DNA of 17,189 nucleotides from Marinilabiliaceae bacterium (GTDB lineage Bacteria; Bacteroidota; Bacteroidia; Bacteroidales; Marinilabiliaceae). Positions 1 to 7,297 of this stretch are shown here, piece by piece. Every line of letters starts with the position of its first letter. Position 1 is the stretch's first letter. The stretch is from positions 1-17,189 of the forward strand of contig JALVBA010000345.1 in NCBI GenBank assembly GCA_027010905.1, read 5' to 3'. The notes below the pieces were generated by a model. The model ran no database searches, was not told the DNA's origin, and saw only the letters and a program-made list of their open reading frames with translations. The translations under genes and the position numbers were made by a program.

Positions 1-15
1 GGAGGGGGCTTCTCC
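1..15 (-). repeat. Repeat A, copy truncated by window edge
   Basis: Read on the minus strand, the bases right after the fhs stop are GGAGAAGCCCCCTCC. This matches the start of repeat A found after icd, citF and the first aconitase gene. Orientation relative to the upstream gene is the same as in those copies. The palindromic half lies outside the window. Confidence 0.6.
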
Positions 16-1686
16 CTAGCTCAATCCCTTAATGTTCCCATCCTTATCGATATCCATTTTTGCAGCAGCCGGTACTTCGGGCAGGCCGGGCATTCGTAAA
101 ATTATTCCTGCAATTGGAATAATGAAACCTGCTCCGGCAGCAATCTCAAACTCCCTGATGTTGATGTCGAAATTCTCAGGACGCCCCAACAGCTTCTCGT
201 CATCAGAAAGTGATTTTTGTGTTTTAGCCATGCAGATAGGCATATCACAATACCCCATTTTGCGAATGTGTTTCAACTGTTTTTTTGCTTTGTTTGAGAA
301 TATCACAGACTTAGCTCCGTAAATAGTGCTGCTTATTTTCTGAATCTTTGTCATTACATCATCATTCAGTTCATAGGTTGGGGTAAATGTTGTTTTACAC
401 TCCGAAGCTGCTTGTGTTACCTTCTCTGCTAAAGCCATTGTGCCCTCACCACCCTTTGCAAATCCATCCGACACCTCAAAGCGCACATTCTGTTTTTTAC
501 AACTCTCTTCTACCGCTTTAATCTCCTCTTCGCTATCTGCATAAAAACGATTAAGAGCTACTACCATTGGTAGTCCGAAACTTTTAATTGTATCAATATG
601 TTTTTCCATATTTACAACCCCTCTTTTCACAGCTTCGGAATCTGTTACATTGAGCTCTTTTAGTGGTCGGCCACCATGATATTTAAGAGCTCTGATGGTT
701 GCCACCAGTACAACTGCCTTTGGAGAGATTTCTGCCTCACGACATTTTATGTTGAAAAATTTTTCAGCACCAAGGTCAGCACCAAACCCGGCTTCCGTTA
801 CAACATAATCGCTATGCGACATTCCCATTTTTGTTGCAATAATTGAGTTGGTGCCCTGTGCGATATTTGCAAATGGGCCACCATGAAGTATTGCCGGGTT
901 ACCTTCCAGTGTTTGTACCAGGTTTGGCTTGATGGCATCTTTCAACAGAATAGCCATTGAACCTTCAGCATTCAGGTCTCGGGCAAATACAGGTTTATTG
1001 TCGTAGGTGTCGCCAATATAAATATTCCCCAACCGCTCTTTAAGGTCGTTCAGGTCGTGACTCAAACAAAGAATTGCCATCACCTCTGAGGCTGCGGTAA
1101 TATTGAATCCTGTCTCGTGAGGGATGCCACCGGTCTTGCCACCCAAAGCTGCAACAATATTCCTTAGTGAGCGATCATTCATATCGATAGCACGTTTCCA
1201 GATTACTGTGCGTGGGTCTATTTGCAGACTGTGTGATTTGCTATGGAAATTATTATCAATTAGTGCAGAAAGGAGGTTGTTAGCTTTCTCAATAGCTGCG
1301 AAGTCTCCGGTGAAGTGCAGGTTAATATCTTCCATCGGAATAACCTGAGAGTATCCACCTCCGGCTGCACCACCCTTAATGCCGAATACCGGCCCAAGCG
1401 ATGGCTCCCTCAATACAACAACACTTTTTTTGCCAATTTTATTTAATCCATCCGAAAGGCCTATAGAGACGGTTGTTTTACCCTCTCCGGCCGGAGTAGG
1501 TGTGATGGCTGTAACCAAAATAAGGTTTGATTTGTCTACCTTGGTCTCGGAGATGTGTGAAAGTGGTATCTTTGCTTTGTTGTTACCGTAATACTCTAAC
1601 TCATCACTTTCTATCCCAATCTTTTCTGCAATATTTTTAATGTGCAAAGGCTTTACTCCCTGAGCTATCTCTATATCTGACTTCAT
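16..1686 (-). CDS. fhs: Formate--tetrahydrofolate ligase
   Basis: Cytosolic ATP-dependent ligase joining formate to tetrahydrofolate to give 10-formyl-THF for one-carbon metabolism. Encodes 556 aa, the usual family length. Visible: the P-loop TPTPAGEGKTT at about residues 62-72, the conserved EPSLGPVFGIKGGAAGGG block at about 94-111, and a typical C-terminal stretch rich in Gly, Pro and Ala. I chose the ATG at 1684-1686 (MKSDIEIAQGVKPL) because family proteins begin with this IxIA region. The frame stays open 59 codons further upstream, but that extension is low-complexity and unlike the family. The TAG stop is followed directly by a copy of repeat A running off the window edge. It is transcribed divergently from the citrate lyase genes. 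A link to the lysine module is possible but not shown. Confidence 0.95.
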   Translation of the reverse strand: MKSDIEIAQGVKPLHIKNIAEKIGIESDELEYYGNNKAKIPLSHISETKVDKSNLILVTAITPTPAGEGKTTVSIGLSDGLNKIGKKSVVVLREPSLGPVFGIKGGAAGGGYSQVIPMEDINLHFTGDFAAIEKANNLLSALIDNNFHSKSHSLQIDPRTVIWKRAIDMNDRSLRNIVAALGGKTGGIPHETGFNITAASEVMAILCLSHDLNDLKERLGNIYIGDTYDNKPVFARDLNAEGSMAILLKDAIKPNLVQTLEGNPAILHGGPFANIAQGTNSIIATKMGMSHSDYVVTEAGFGADLGAEKFFNIKCREAEISPKAVVLVATIRALKYHGGRPLKELNVTDSEAVKRGVVNMEKHIDTIKSFGLPMVVALNRFYADSEEEIKAVEESCKKQNVRFEVSDGFAKGGEGTMALAEKVTQAASECKTTFTPTYELNDDVMTKIQKISSTIYGAKSVIFSNKAKKQLKHIRKMGYCDMPICMAKTQKSLSDDEKLLGRPENFDINIREFEIAAGAGFIIPIAGIILRMPGLPEVPAAAKMDIDKDGNIKGLS

Positions 1687-1983
1687 AATTCTATTATTTA
1701 GCAAATCAATATAGGAATTTTTTTCTAATATATATACTAAATCCACTCTACCCATTAATTTAATAGCTTGGGATGTGTCAATATTGCATATAGAATGTTC
1801 TGGGTAATAGCTGGCAAATGCACGGCTAAAAATAACAAATACACTAAAAAAGTTAAAAAACAAACAGAAAAGTTTGTAATAGTGGAAAATGTAACATAAA
1901 TTGTGGTGGTTTATATGAACAGATAAACTGTTAAGTGAATTTATTGAGCTGAAACATGAGTTCAGGGAAAATATATTAAATTT
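1687..1983. other. Divergent intergenic region fhs / citrate lyase
   Basis: This 297-bp AT-rich region must hold the promoters of fhs (leftward) and of the citrate-lyase-to-saccharopine block (rightward). It contains none of the A, B or C palindromes that fill every larger spacer of the block, which fits a transcription start region rather than an intercistronic spacer. I see one weak Bacteroidota-type promoter candidate on the plus strand (separate entry) and no convincing one for fhs. Confidence 0.5.
1873..1904 (+). promoter_or_regulatory. Candidate Bacteroidota-type promoter for the lyase/lysine block
   Basis: TTTG at 1873-1876 is followed after 20 nt by TAAATTGT at 1897-1904. The known Bacteroidota consensus is TTTG at -33 and TAnnTTTG at -7, so the -7 box matches only 4 of 6 defined bases. 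A start near 1911 would give a leader of about 70 nt. Weak candidate. Confidence 0.25.
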
Positions 1984-3150
1984 ATGAATGCATCAGCAGG
2001 AAATAGGGGAGACAAAATTCGATCGGATTGTTGGGTCTCTGTTGAATTAACAAATTCCGGAGGTTTGGATGTTCGTATCAAAAGTAAAGTTGAAAGGCTT
2101 TTTGGTAAAGAGATAGAGCAACAGATTAAAGATATTTGTGGCTTCTTCGAAATTGAAAATGCAGTTGTTGAAGTAGAGGATAAAGGTGCTTTAAAATGGG
2201 TTATTGCAGCTCGGCTTGAAGCAGCCATAAGAAAAGTTAAAAAGATTGATTCCGGCTTCCTTTTCCCTTCGGTTAATTCTAATGCGGATTATCATCCCGA
2301 TGATGTGCCTCGTTTCTCCCGACTATATATTCCGGGCAACTCACCCAAACTGATGCTGAATGCAGGAATATATGGAGCACACGGAGTAATTCTTGATCTT
2401 GAAGACGCCGTTTCTCCAGACAAAAAAGCTGAAGCACAAATTCTTGTTCGTAATGCTTTGAGGTCGGTCGACTTTTACAACACTGAACGAATGGTACGTA
2501 TCAACCAACTTCCTGCCGGACTTAAAGATCTTGATTTCATTGTTGAACATGGTGTTCAGTTAATTCTCATTCCTAAGTGTGAGAAAGCAGAGGATGTGGT
2601 AGTAGTTGAAGAACGAATTAAAGAGATATCAGGTGATGACAATGTTATATACCTTATGCCAATTATAGAGAGTGCCCTCGGAGTAGTAAATGCTTTTGAG
2701 ATTGCTTCTGCTTCTGTAAGTATTGTTGCGGTTGCAATCGGGCTTGAAGATTACACTGCAAGTATTGGAGCACAGCGAACGGATGAGGGTAGGGAGTCGT
2801 TTTACGCTCGCAGTGCAGTTGTGAACGCAGCTCGTGCTGCCGGTGTACAACCAATAGATTCAGTTTTTTCTGAATTTGAAAACATGGAATTGCTTAAAGC
2901 CAATGCTCTGAACTCCAAATCACTTGGTTTTGAAGGTATGGGATGTATTCATCCGGCGCAGGTAAAGGTGGTGAATGAGGCATTCTCGCCTGATGAAAAA
3001 GAGATTGAAAAAGCACGAAAGATAGTTGAAGCATACGAAGATGCACTGGAGAAAGGTTTCGGGGTTGTATCTCTCGGTACTAAAATGATTGACGCTCCCG
3101 TGGTCAAACGTGCACAGAAGATAATTGATATGGTAACTAAATTGAAATAG
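1984..3150 (+). CDS. citE: Citrate lyase gamma (ACP)-beta fusion, CitD-CitE
   Basis: A 388-aa protein joining two citrate lyase subunits. Residues 1-88 resemble CitD, the acyl-carrier subunit (GGLDVRIKSKVERLFG and VEDKGALKWVIAARLEAAI). Residues 108-388 are CitE, the HpcH/HpaI-type lyase that splits citryl-ACP into acetyl-ACP and oxaloacetate. CitE hallmarks: RLYIPGNSPKLMLNA (113-127), VILDLEDAV (135-143), substrate-binding Arg172 in MVRIN, metal ligand Glu229 in PIIES, GLEDY (253-257) and GCIHPAQV (320-327). Ser14 (RSDC) is the likely attachment site for the phosphoribosyl-dephospho-CoA prosthetic group, by analogy with the SGD/SSD motif of CitD. CitD and CitE are separate in Klebsiella. Ten bases separate it from citF. 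The substrate could be citrate or, given the lysine genes, homocitrate. Confidence 0.88.
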   Translation: MNASAGNRGDKIRSDCWVSVELTNSGGLDVRIKSKVERLFGKEIEQQIKDICGFFEIENAVVEVEDKGALKWVIAARLEAAIRKVKKIDSGFLFPSVNSNADYHPDDVPRFSRLYIPGNSPKLMLNAGIYGAHGVILDLEDAVSPDKKAEAQILVRNALRSVDFYNTERMVRINQLPAGLKDLDFIVEHGVQLILIPKCEKAEDVVVVEERIKEISGDDNVIYLMPIIESALGVVNAFEIASASVSIVAVAIGLEDYTASIGAQRTDEGRESFYARSAVVNAARAAGVQPIDSVFSEFENMELLKANALNSKSLGFEGMGCIHPAQVKVVNEAFSPDEKEIEKARKIVEAYEDALEKGFGVVSLGTKMIDAPVVKRAQKIIDMVTKLK

Positions 3151-3160
3151 TTTATCAATT

Positions 3161-4795
3161 ATGATAAGAAGAACTAATAGTAACAAAAAGAGGTCTGCAT
3201 CTCCTTCCCATAAAGGGATAGGTTGGGAGGGGGCAATAAACACAGCAGGCCGACTGATCCCCGAAGATATTAACGGTGAAAAGGTCACTCCTTTTCAGGG
3301 GGTAGGTAAGTTCATATCCGAAGGTAGAAGGTTTGGCCACAAAATTCCATCAATGGCTAACTTTCCTTCTGATGGCAATAAGCTTGTTGCCTCACTTAAG
3401 GAGGCTCTGGTTAAGTCGGGGTTAAAAGATGGAATGACAATCTCGTCACACCACCATTTCCGTAATGGAGACCTGATAATTAATCATGTGTTTGATATTG
3501 CAAGTGAGTTGGGGATAAAAGGGCTTCGTTGGTTTCCTTCTGCATCATTCCCGTGTCACGAGCACCTAATACAATATCTCGAGGATGGAACAATCTCTCA
3601 TATCGAGGGCTCAATGAATGGGCCTCTCGGAAGATTTGCATCTGAGGGAAAGATGAGTAAAGTTGCTGTTTTGCGTTCTCATGGAGGACGATATCAGGCT
3701 GTTCAGGATGGTGAAGTAAAAATTGACATTGCCATAATAGGTGCTGCCTGTGCCGACCCTTTTGGAAATGCTAATGGCCTAAACGGTGATAGTGCCAGCG
3801 GATTGCTTGGCTTTGCCCTTGCCGATTCTCAGTATGCCGACAAGGTAATTGTTGTGACTGATAACATGGTAGAGTTTCCATGTGTTCCGTGGCAAATTCA
3901 GGGAAATTATGTCGATTACACCGTAAAAGTTGATAAGGTTGGTATTCCGGAAAAGATTATTTCAGGTACTACTCGAATAACTAAAAGTCCGGATAGACTG
4001 CTTATAGCGGAAATGACCGCTAAGTTTTGTGAGGCAGCCGGTATTATCAGGGATGGATTTAGTTTCCAGACCGGTGCCGGAGGAACTTCTCTTGCCGTAT
4101 CGGATTATTTTGCCAAGATAATGAGAGAGAAGGGTATTAAAGCTCGCTTTGCACGTGGTGGAAGTAACAAATATCTGGTGCAGATGCTGGAAGAGGGTTT
4201 GGTTGATTACATTCTCGATGGTCAGACCTTCGATCTGGATGGCGTTCGTTCAATGAGGGACAATCCAAATCATGTGTGGACAAGTCCGTTTACCAGCTAT
4301 AACTTCCACGGAAAGGGTAATTTTGCTCAGTTGGTTGATGTTGTAATTCTTGGTGCAACAGAGGTTGATGTTAATTTCAATGCCAACGTGGTCACTCATT
4401 CTGATGGTTATCTGTTACACGGTATTGGAGGATGGCAAAATTGTCTCTTCTCCAAAACAGTTATTCTTCCCCTACCACTCTTCCGTGACCGAATTCCTGT
4501 TATAACAGATGAGGTAACAACTCTTTGTGGTCCCGGTGAATTGATCGATGTAATCGTAACTGAGCGTGGTATTGCAATCAATCCTCTCCGAAAAGATTTG
4601 CTGGAAAAAGTAGAAGGAAGTGGGTTACCACTAAAAACAATAGAGCAATTGAAAGAAGAGGCCGAGGCTATTTGTGGAAAGCCACAAAAACCGGAGCTCT
4701 CCGATAAAATCATCGCAGCTATTAAATGGGTGGATGGAACGGTGATTGACGTTGTAAGGCAGGTGAAGAGGGAAGCCCCACCCAACCTCCCCTAA
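3161..4795 (+). CDS. citF: Citrate lyase alpha subunit (acyl-ACP:citrate transferase)
   Basis: A 544-aa CitF, the subunit that swaps acetyl for citryl on the acyl carrier domain before cleavage by CitE. Family features: an N-terminal NTAGR..P....PFQG segment (27-47), SSHHHFRNGD (95-104), GSMNGPLGRF (150-159), and NGLNGDSASGLLGFALADS (205-223). Slightly longer than the Klebsiella subunit of about 508 aa. Two oddities come from repeat A. Residues 14-25 (SPSHKGIGWEGA) are encoded by an inverted copy, and the last residues EAPPNLP plus the TAA stop are encoded by a forward copy. The start at 3161 is the only Met before the conserved region; no Shine-Dalgarno is visible. Paired with the CitD-CitE fusion upstream, so a two-protein lyase is complete. 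citC, citX and citG are not in the window. Confidence 0.93.
   Translation: MIRRTNSNKKRSASPSHKGIGWEGAINTAGRLIPEDINGEKVTPFQGVGKFISEGRRFGHKIPSMANFPSDGNKLVASLKEALVKSGLKDGMTISSHHHFRNGDLIINHVFDIASELGIKGLRWFPSASFPCHEHLIQYLEDGTISHIEGSMNGPLGRFASEGKMSKVAVLRSHGGRYQAVQDGEVKIDIAIIGAACADPFGNANGLNGDSASGLLGFALADSQYADKVIVVTDNMVEFPCVPWQIQGNYVDYTVKVDKVGIPEKIISGTTRITKSPDRLLIAEMTAKFCEAAGIIRDGFSFQTGAGGTSLAVSDYFAKIMREKGIKARFARGGSNKYLVQMLEEGLVDYILDGQTFDLDGVRSMRDNPNHVWTSPFTSYNFHGKGNFAQLVDVVILGATEVDVNFNANVVTHSDGYLLHGIGGWQNCLFSKTVILPLPLFRDRIPVITDEVTTLCGPGELIDVIVTERGIAINPLRKDLLEKVEGSGLPLKTIEQLKEEAEAICGKPQKPELSDKIIAAIKWVDGTVIDVVRQVKREAPPNLP
3200..3233 (-). repeat. Repeat A, inverted copy inside citF
   Basis: CTCCTTCCC, a short loop, AGGGATAGG, then TTGGGAGGGGGC. 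This is the reverse complement layout of repeat A (compare the copy at 13013-13045), with small insertions in the arms. It is read in frame as SPSHKGIGWEGA. It is the only copy oriented against its gene and the only one wholly inside a coding region. Confidence 0.6.
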
Positions 4796-4804
4796 GGGGA
4801 GGAG
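4771..4804 (+). repeat. Repeat A overlapping the citF stop codon
   Basis: GGAAGCCCCACCC-AA-CCTCCCC-taa-GGGGAGGAG. The hairpin arms CTCCCC and GGGGAG flank TAA, which is the in-frame stop codon of citF (4793-4795). Confidence 0.8.
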
Positions 4805-4830
4805 ATTGGTTAGTGCATATAACGAAAATA

Positions 4831-4876
4831 AGCCCTGTAGGGGCGTAATATTTATAGCCCAGGGCAACGCCCTGGG
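4831..4876 (+). repeat. Repeat B (double hairpin) upstream of icd
   Basis: First stem GCCC-tgtag-GGGC, then an AT-rich linker (gtaatatttatag), then a second stem CCCAGGGC-aac-GCCCTGGG. No run of T follows, so it is not a standard intrinsic terminator. Confidence 0.8.
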
Positions 4877-4897
4877 TATAAAAGAATTAATGAATCG

Positions 4898-4952
4898 GTT
4901 TTGGCGCATGTTTTTGTTCCGCAATAGCGGAATACAAAAACTGTGACAAAAC
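4898..4952 (+). repeat. Repeat C copy 1, leader hairpin before icd
   Basis: Near-perfect inverted repeat of about 25 bp per arm: GTTTTGGCGCATG..TTCCGC, loop aata, GCGGAATAC..GTGACAAAAC. It is followed by AAAAACG and then the icd start codon 18 nt after the hairpin. Confidence 0.85.
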
Positions 4953-4970
4953 AAAAACGTTATCAAAATT

Positions 4971-6161
4971 ATGAAACGAACAATCGTAACACTTCCGGGT
5001 GATGGAATCGGAAAAATAGTTTTAAGCGAGACATTGCGGGTTCTTGATGCCGCAGCTTTTCAGGCCGAATATGTAGAGGGTGATATAGGTTGGGAGTTCT
5101 GGTGTAGTGAGGGTAACCCTCTGCCACAGCGAACCATCGATCTGATTGAGAAGCATAAAGTAGGTCTGTTTGGAGCAATAACATCTAAACCCAAAGATGA
5201 TGCAGCTAATGAACTTACCTCTGACCTCAGAGACAAAGGATATGTATACAAAAGTCCGATTGTAGCATTGCGCCAGCACTTTAATATGGACATTTGTCTG
5301 CGTCCTTGTAGAACCTACAAAAGTAATCCGTTGAATTTCATCTACCGTGGTGCTAATGGTAAGCCTGTTGAACCTTTGGTTGATGTTGCTGTGTTTCGTC
5401 AGAACACGGAAGGATTATACGGAGGTGTTGAGTGGAGTAATCCTCCTGATATTGTCTATGAGGCATTGATGACACACCCTCAGTTTGTTAAGAATTTTGG
5501 CAAAGTCCCCAAAGAGGAGTTATCTGTCTCCACCCGAATCTTTACACGAAAGGCAACTGAACGTATACTTCGGGCAGCCTTTGAACATGCACGCAAATAC
5601 AAATACAGGTCGGTTACCGTTTGTGAAAAGCCCAATGTTATCCGTGAAACATCAGGTATAATGTACAAGATGGCGCAACAGATGCAAAAAAGAGATTTCC
5701 CTGAAATTGAACTGTGGAATACCAACATAGATGCTCAGATGATGTGGCTCACAAAAAATCCTGATAATTATGGGGTTATTGTGGCCGGAAATATGTTTGG
5801 TGATATTATCTCTGATGGTTTTGCCGGATTGATTGGTGGATTGGGTTTTGCCTGTAGTGCTCAGATGAGTGAGTCGGGAGTGGCTCTGTTCGAGCCTACG
5901 CATGGTTCGGCTCCTAAATATGCAGAGTATGAAACCCCCATTGTAAACCCGATTGCGATGATTGAGTCGGCCTGTATGATGCTTGATTATTTGGGAGAAG
6001 ATACAATTGCCAAAAAGATACGAGGAGCTATAGCCACAGTCATTGAAGAGGGCAAAGTACGTACTTACGACATGATGAAAATGGCAGGACGACAGGATGT
6101 GGTTGAAAAAGGTGCAGCCTCTACCATCCAAATGACTGAGGCTATCATCGGGAAGTTGTAA
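4971..6161 (+). CDS. NADP-type isocitrate/homoisocitrate dehydrogenase
   Basis: A 396-aa beta-decarboxylating dehydrogenase of the isocitrate/isopropylmalate/homoisocitrate family. Landmarks: LPGDGIG (8-14), Arg101, Arg111 and Arg143 for the malate moiety, catalytic Tyr150 (NTEGLY), Lys220 (EKPNV), metal ligands Asp254, Asp278 and Asp282, and HGSAPKYAE (311-319). Lys316-Tyr317 and Tyr366 match the NADP-binding set of E. coli Icd (Lys344, Tyr345, Tyr391), with Lys370 at the Arg395 position. NAD enzymes usually have Asp-Ile there. The substrate helix reads KSPIVALR (94-101). The Asn that E. coli Icd has in SLNVALR is Ile97, and SPIVALR resembles homoisocitrate dehydrogenases as I remember them. 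So it may act on homoisocitrate, or reductively carboxylate 2-oxoadipate. The TAA stop abuts repeat A. Confidence 0.85.
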   Translation: MKRTIVTLPGDGIGKIVLSETLRVLDAAAFQAEYVEGDIGWEFWCSEGNPLPQRTIDLIEKHKVGLFGAITSKPKDDAANELTSDLRDKGYVYKSPIVALRQHFNMDICLRPCRTYKSNPLNFIYRGANGKPVEPLVDVAVFRQNTEGLYGGVEWSNPPDIVYEALMTHPQFVKNFGKVPKEELSVSTRIFTRKATERILRAAFEHARKYKYRSVTVCEKPNVIRETSGIMYKMAQQMQKRDFPEIELWNTNIDAQMMWLTKNPDNYGVIVAGNMFGDIISDGFAGLIGGLGFACSAQMSESGVALFEPTHGSAPKYAEYETPIVNPIAMIESACMMLDYLGEDTIAKKIRGAIATVIEEGKVRTYDMMKMAGRQDVVEKGAASTIQMTEAIIGKL

Positions 6162-6196
6162 GGAAGCCCCTCCCAGTCTCCCGCGGGGGGAGGAGG
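6162..6196 (+). repeat. Repeat A after icd
   Basis: GGAAGCCCCTCCCAG followed by the palindrome CTCCCgcGGGGGGAG. It starts at the base after the icd stop codon. Confidence 0.75.
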
Positions 6197-6260
6197 AATG
6201 GATATTGTAATATTAGCTATAAAGAGGCAAAAACGTCTCTTGTGTGTCGAGACAAAGGCA

Positions 6261-6305
6261 AGCCCCAACAGGGCGAAATATTATAGCATAGGGCAACGCC
6301 CTATG
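6261..6305 (+). repeat. Repeat B in icd-HD spacer, first copy
   Basis: GCCCcaacaGGGC, linker gaaatattatag, then the stem CATAGGGC-aac-GCCCTATG. The outer CAT/ATG pairs replace CCC/GGG of other copies, so pairing is kept. Confidence 0.8.
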
Positions 6306-6329
6306 AAAAGAAGAATTGAATGAGAAAAG

Positions 6330-6374
6330 AGCCCTGTAAGGGCGACATATTATACCCCGGGGCAACGCCCCGGG
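6330..6374 (+). repeat. Repeat B in icd-HD spacer, second copy
   Basis: GCCCtgtaaGGGC, linker gacatattata, then CCCCGGGGC-aac-GCCCCGGG. It is followed by AAAACAAAAACG (6375-6386), which matches the tail that normally follows repeat C, although the C hairpin itself is absent here. Confidence 0.8.
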
Positions 6375-6393
6375 AAAACAAAAACGAAGATTC

Positions 6394-6948
6394 ATGGAGA
6401 TAAATAAACAAGCATTCGATCTATGGCCGGAATTGAATTGGATAGTAGATGAGGATTTAAAAATCAAAACGGCCAAAACATGGGAGCTGGCACTAAGTAG
6501 GAGTGTCCTTACTCCCGATGATTTGAACACAATACCCTTCACCCTTCTGTGTGGCCCCGATCTTAAGGTCTCCTTTATGAGCCATAAAAGAGCCGTTGTT
6601 CACATTGCGCGTGATAGTGGGTTTAAGATGAATGAGTTTTTTAAAGATGAACTACCCGTTAATATGGATGTGTTAATTGCAGGGGCGATACTGGCTGATG
6701 TTGGCAAACTTCTTGAGTATGAACTTGACGAAAATGGAAACACATTTCAGGGTACGTATGGTAAATATCTGCGCCATCCATTTTCTGGAGTATCACTGGC
6801 CGAGGAGTGTGGTATTCCTCCTGAGGTGTGCCATATCATCGCAACTCACGCCGGCGAAGGCGACATGGTAAAACGTTCTACCGAAGCCTACATTGTACAC
6901 CATGCTGACTTTATGACTTTTTTACCATTCAAAAGCAGATTGCAATAG
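6394..6948 (+). CDS. Small HD-domain protein, first metal His replaced
   Basis: A 184-aa cytosolic protein resembling the HD phosphohydrolase superfamily. Visible: a first His at 64 (SHKRAVVHIA), LADVGKLLEYE (100-110) where the family has HD-x-GK, then RHPFSG (127-132, His128), IIATHAGEGD (148-157, His152) and IVHHADF (167-173). The HD doublet is Ala101-Asp102, so a key metal-binding His is missing, while the downstream His residues and the HHAD motif remain. It may be a catalytically altered hydrolase or a ligand-binding/regulatory protein. It lies between the isocitrate-type dehydrogenase and the first aconitase, with repeats on both sides, and its leader has the A-rich tail of repeat C but no hairpin. 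No specific function is recognised. Confidence 0.8.
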   Translation: MEINKQAFDLWPELNWIVDEDLKIKTAKTWELALSRSVLTPDDLNTIPFTLLCGPDLKVSFMSHKRAVVHIARDSGFKMNEFFKDELPVNMDVLIAGAILADVGKLLEYELDENGNTFQGTYGKYLRHPFSGVSLAEECGIPPEVCHIIATHAGEGDMVKRSTEAYIVHHADFMTFLPFKSRLQ

Positions 6949-7088
6949 ATGTCAATAATACCCAACGGGGTGTTATATGAGAAAAAAGGATCATGTTTAG
7001 TAATGAGCAGTTGTAACATAAGGTAGCCTAAAAGAGGTGCAAGCCTTTTATAGGGGTGCTGTCTATAAATGATTTGCTATCCTAAAAA

Positions 7089-7137
7089 GAGCCCCAACGG
7101 GGCGCAAGCTTATAACATAGGGCACCATCGCCCTATG
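7089..7137 (+). repeat. Repeat B upstream of first aconitase, first copy
   Basis: GAGCCCCaacGGGGC, linker gcaagcttataa, then CATAGGGC-accatc-GCCCTATG. The loop is 6 nt instead of the usual 3 and the stem is intact. Confidence 0.8.
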
Positions 7138-7160
7138 AAAAGGAATGATAAGAACAACAC

Positions 7161-7207
7161 GAGCCCCAACGGGGCTCAACAATAATAGCCCGGGGCAACG
7201 CCCCGGG
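7161..7207 (+). repeat. Repeat B upstream of first aconitase, second copy
   Basis: GAGCCCCaacGGGGCTC with a fully paired first stem, a short linker, then CCCGGGGC-aac-GCCCCGGG. Confidence 0.8.
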
Positions 7208-7227
7208 AACAATGAGGAACGTAATCA

Positions 7228-7282
7228 GTTTTGGCGCATGTTTTTGTTCCGCGATAGCGGAATACAAAAACTGTGACAAAAC
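7228..7282 (+). repeat. Repeat C copy 2, leader hairpin before first aconitase
   Basis: Same arms as copy 1 with loop gata. It is followed by AAAAAC and the ATG 15 nt after the hairpin end. Confidence 0.85.
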
Positions 7283-7297
7283 AAAAACATCAACAAC

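Larger units (their letters stand above)
6949..7297 (+). other. 349-bp spacer HD gene to first aconitase: repeats only
   Basis: I see no gene in this spacer. It holds a fragment of repeat B right after the HD gene (ACCCaacGGGGT near 6960-6971), a decayed B-like segment at about 7025-7070 (GGTGCAAGCC, then TATAG and CTATA arms), two good B copies and one C copy. It is the longest spacer of the block, and the repeats look like several ages of the same family. Confidence 0.6.

Noticed and set aside
1687..1863. N-terminal extension of fhs by 59 codons to an upstream ATG
   Set aside because: The extension has no resemblance to the family, has unlike composition, and the internal ATG at 1684-1686 gives the normal length and N-terminus.
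2341..3340. Minus-strand ORFs opposite the citrate lyase genes
   Set aside because: They are shadows of well-recognised plus-strand genes and show no family resemblance.
4908..4946. Conserved short peptide (MFLFRNSGIQKL) encoded inside repeat C
   Set aside because: Copies 1 and 2 can encode a 12-residue peptide, but loop and arm length changes shift the frame in copies 3 and 5 and the ATG is GTG in copy 4. The hairpin is conserved, not the peptide.
4898..4952. Lysine riboswitch or other known riboswitch in the C leaders
   Set aside because: A single hairpin of about 55 nt is far too short for the lysine riboswitch and lacks a multi-helix junction.
6213..6542. ORFs across spacers rich in ALPRAI-like peptides
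   Set aside because: They are translations of repeat B palindromes (GGGCaacGCCC) and overlap the HD gene on the other strand.
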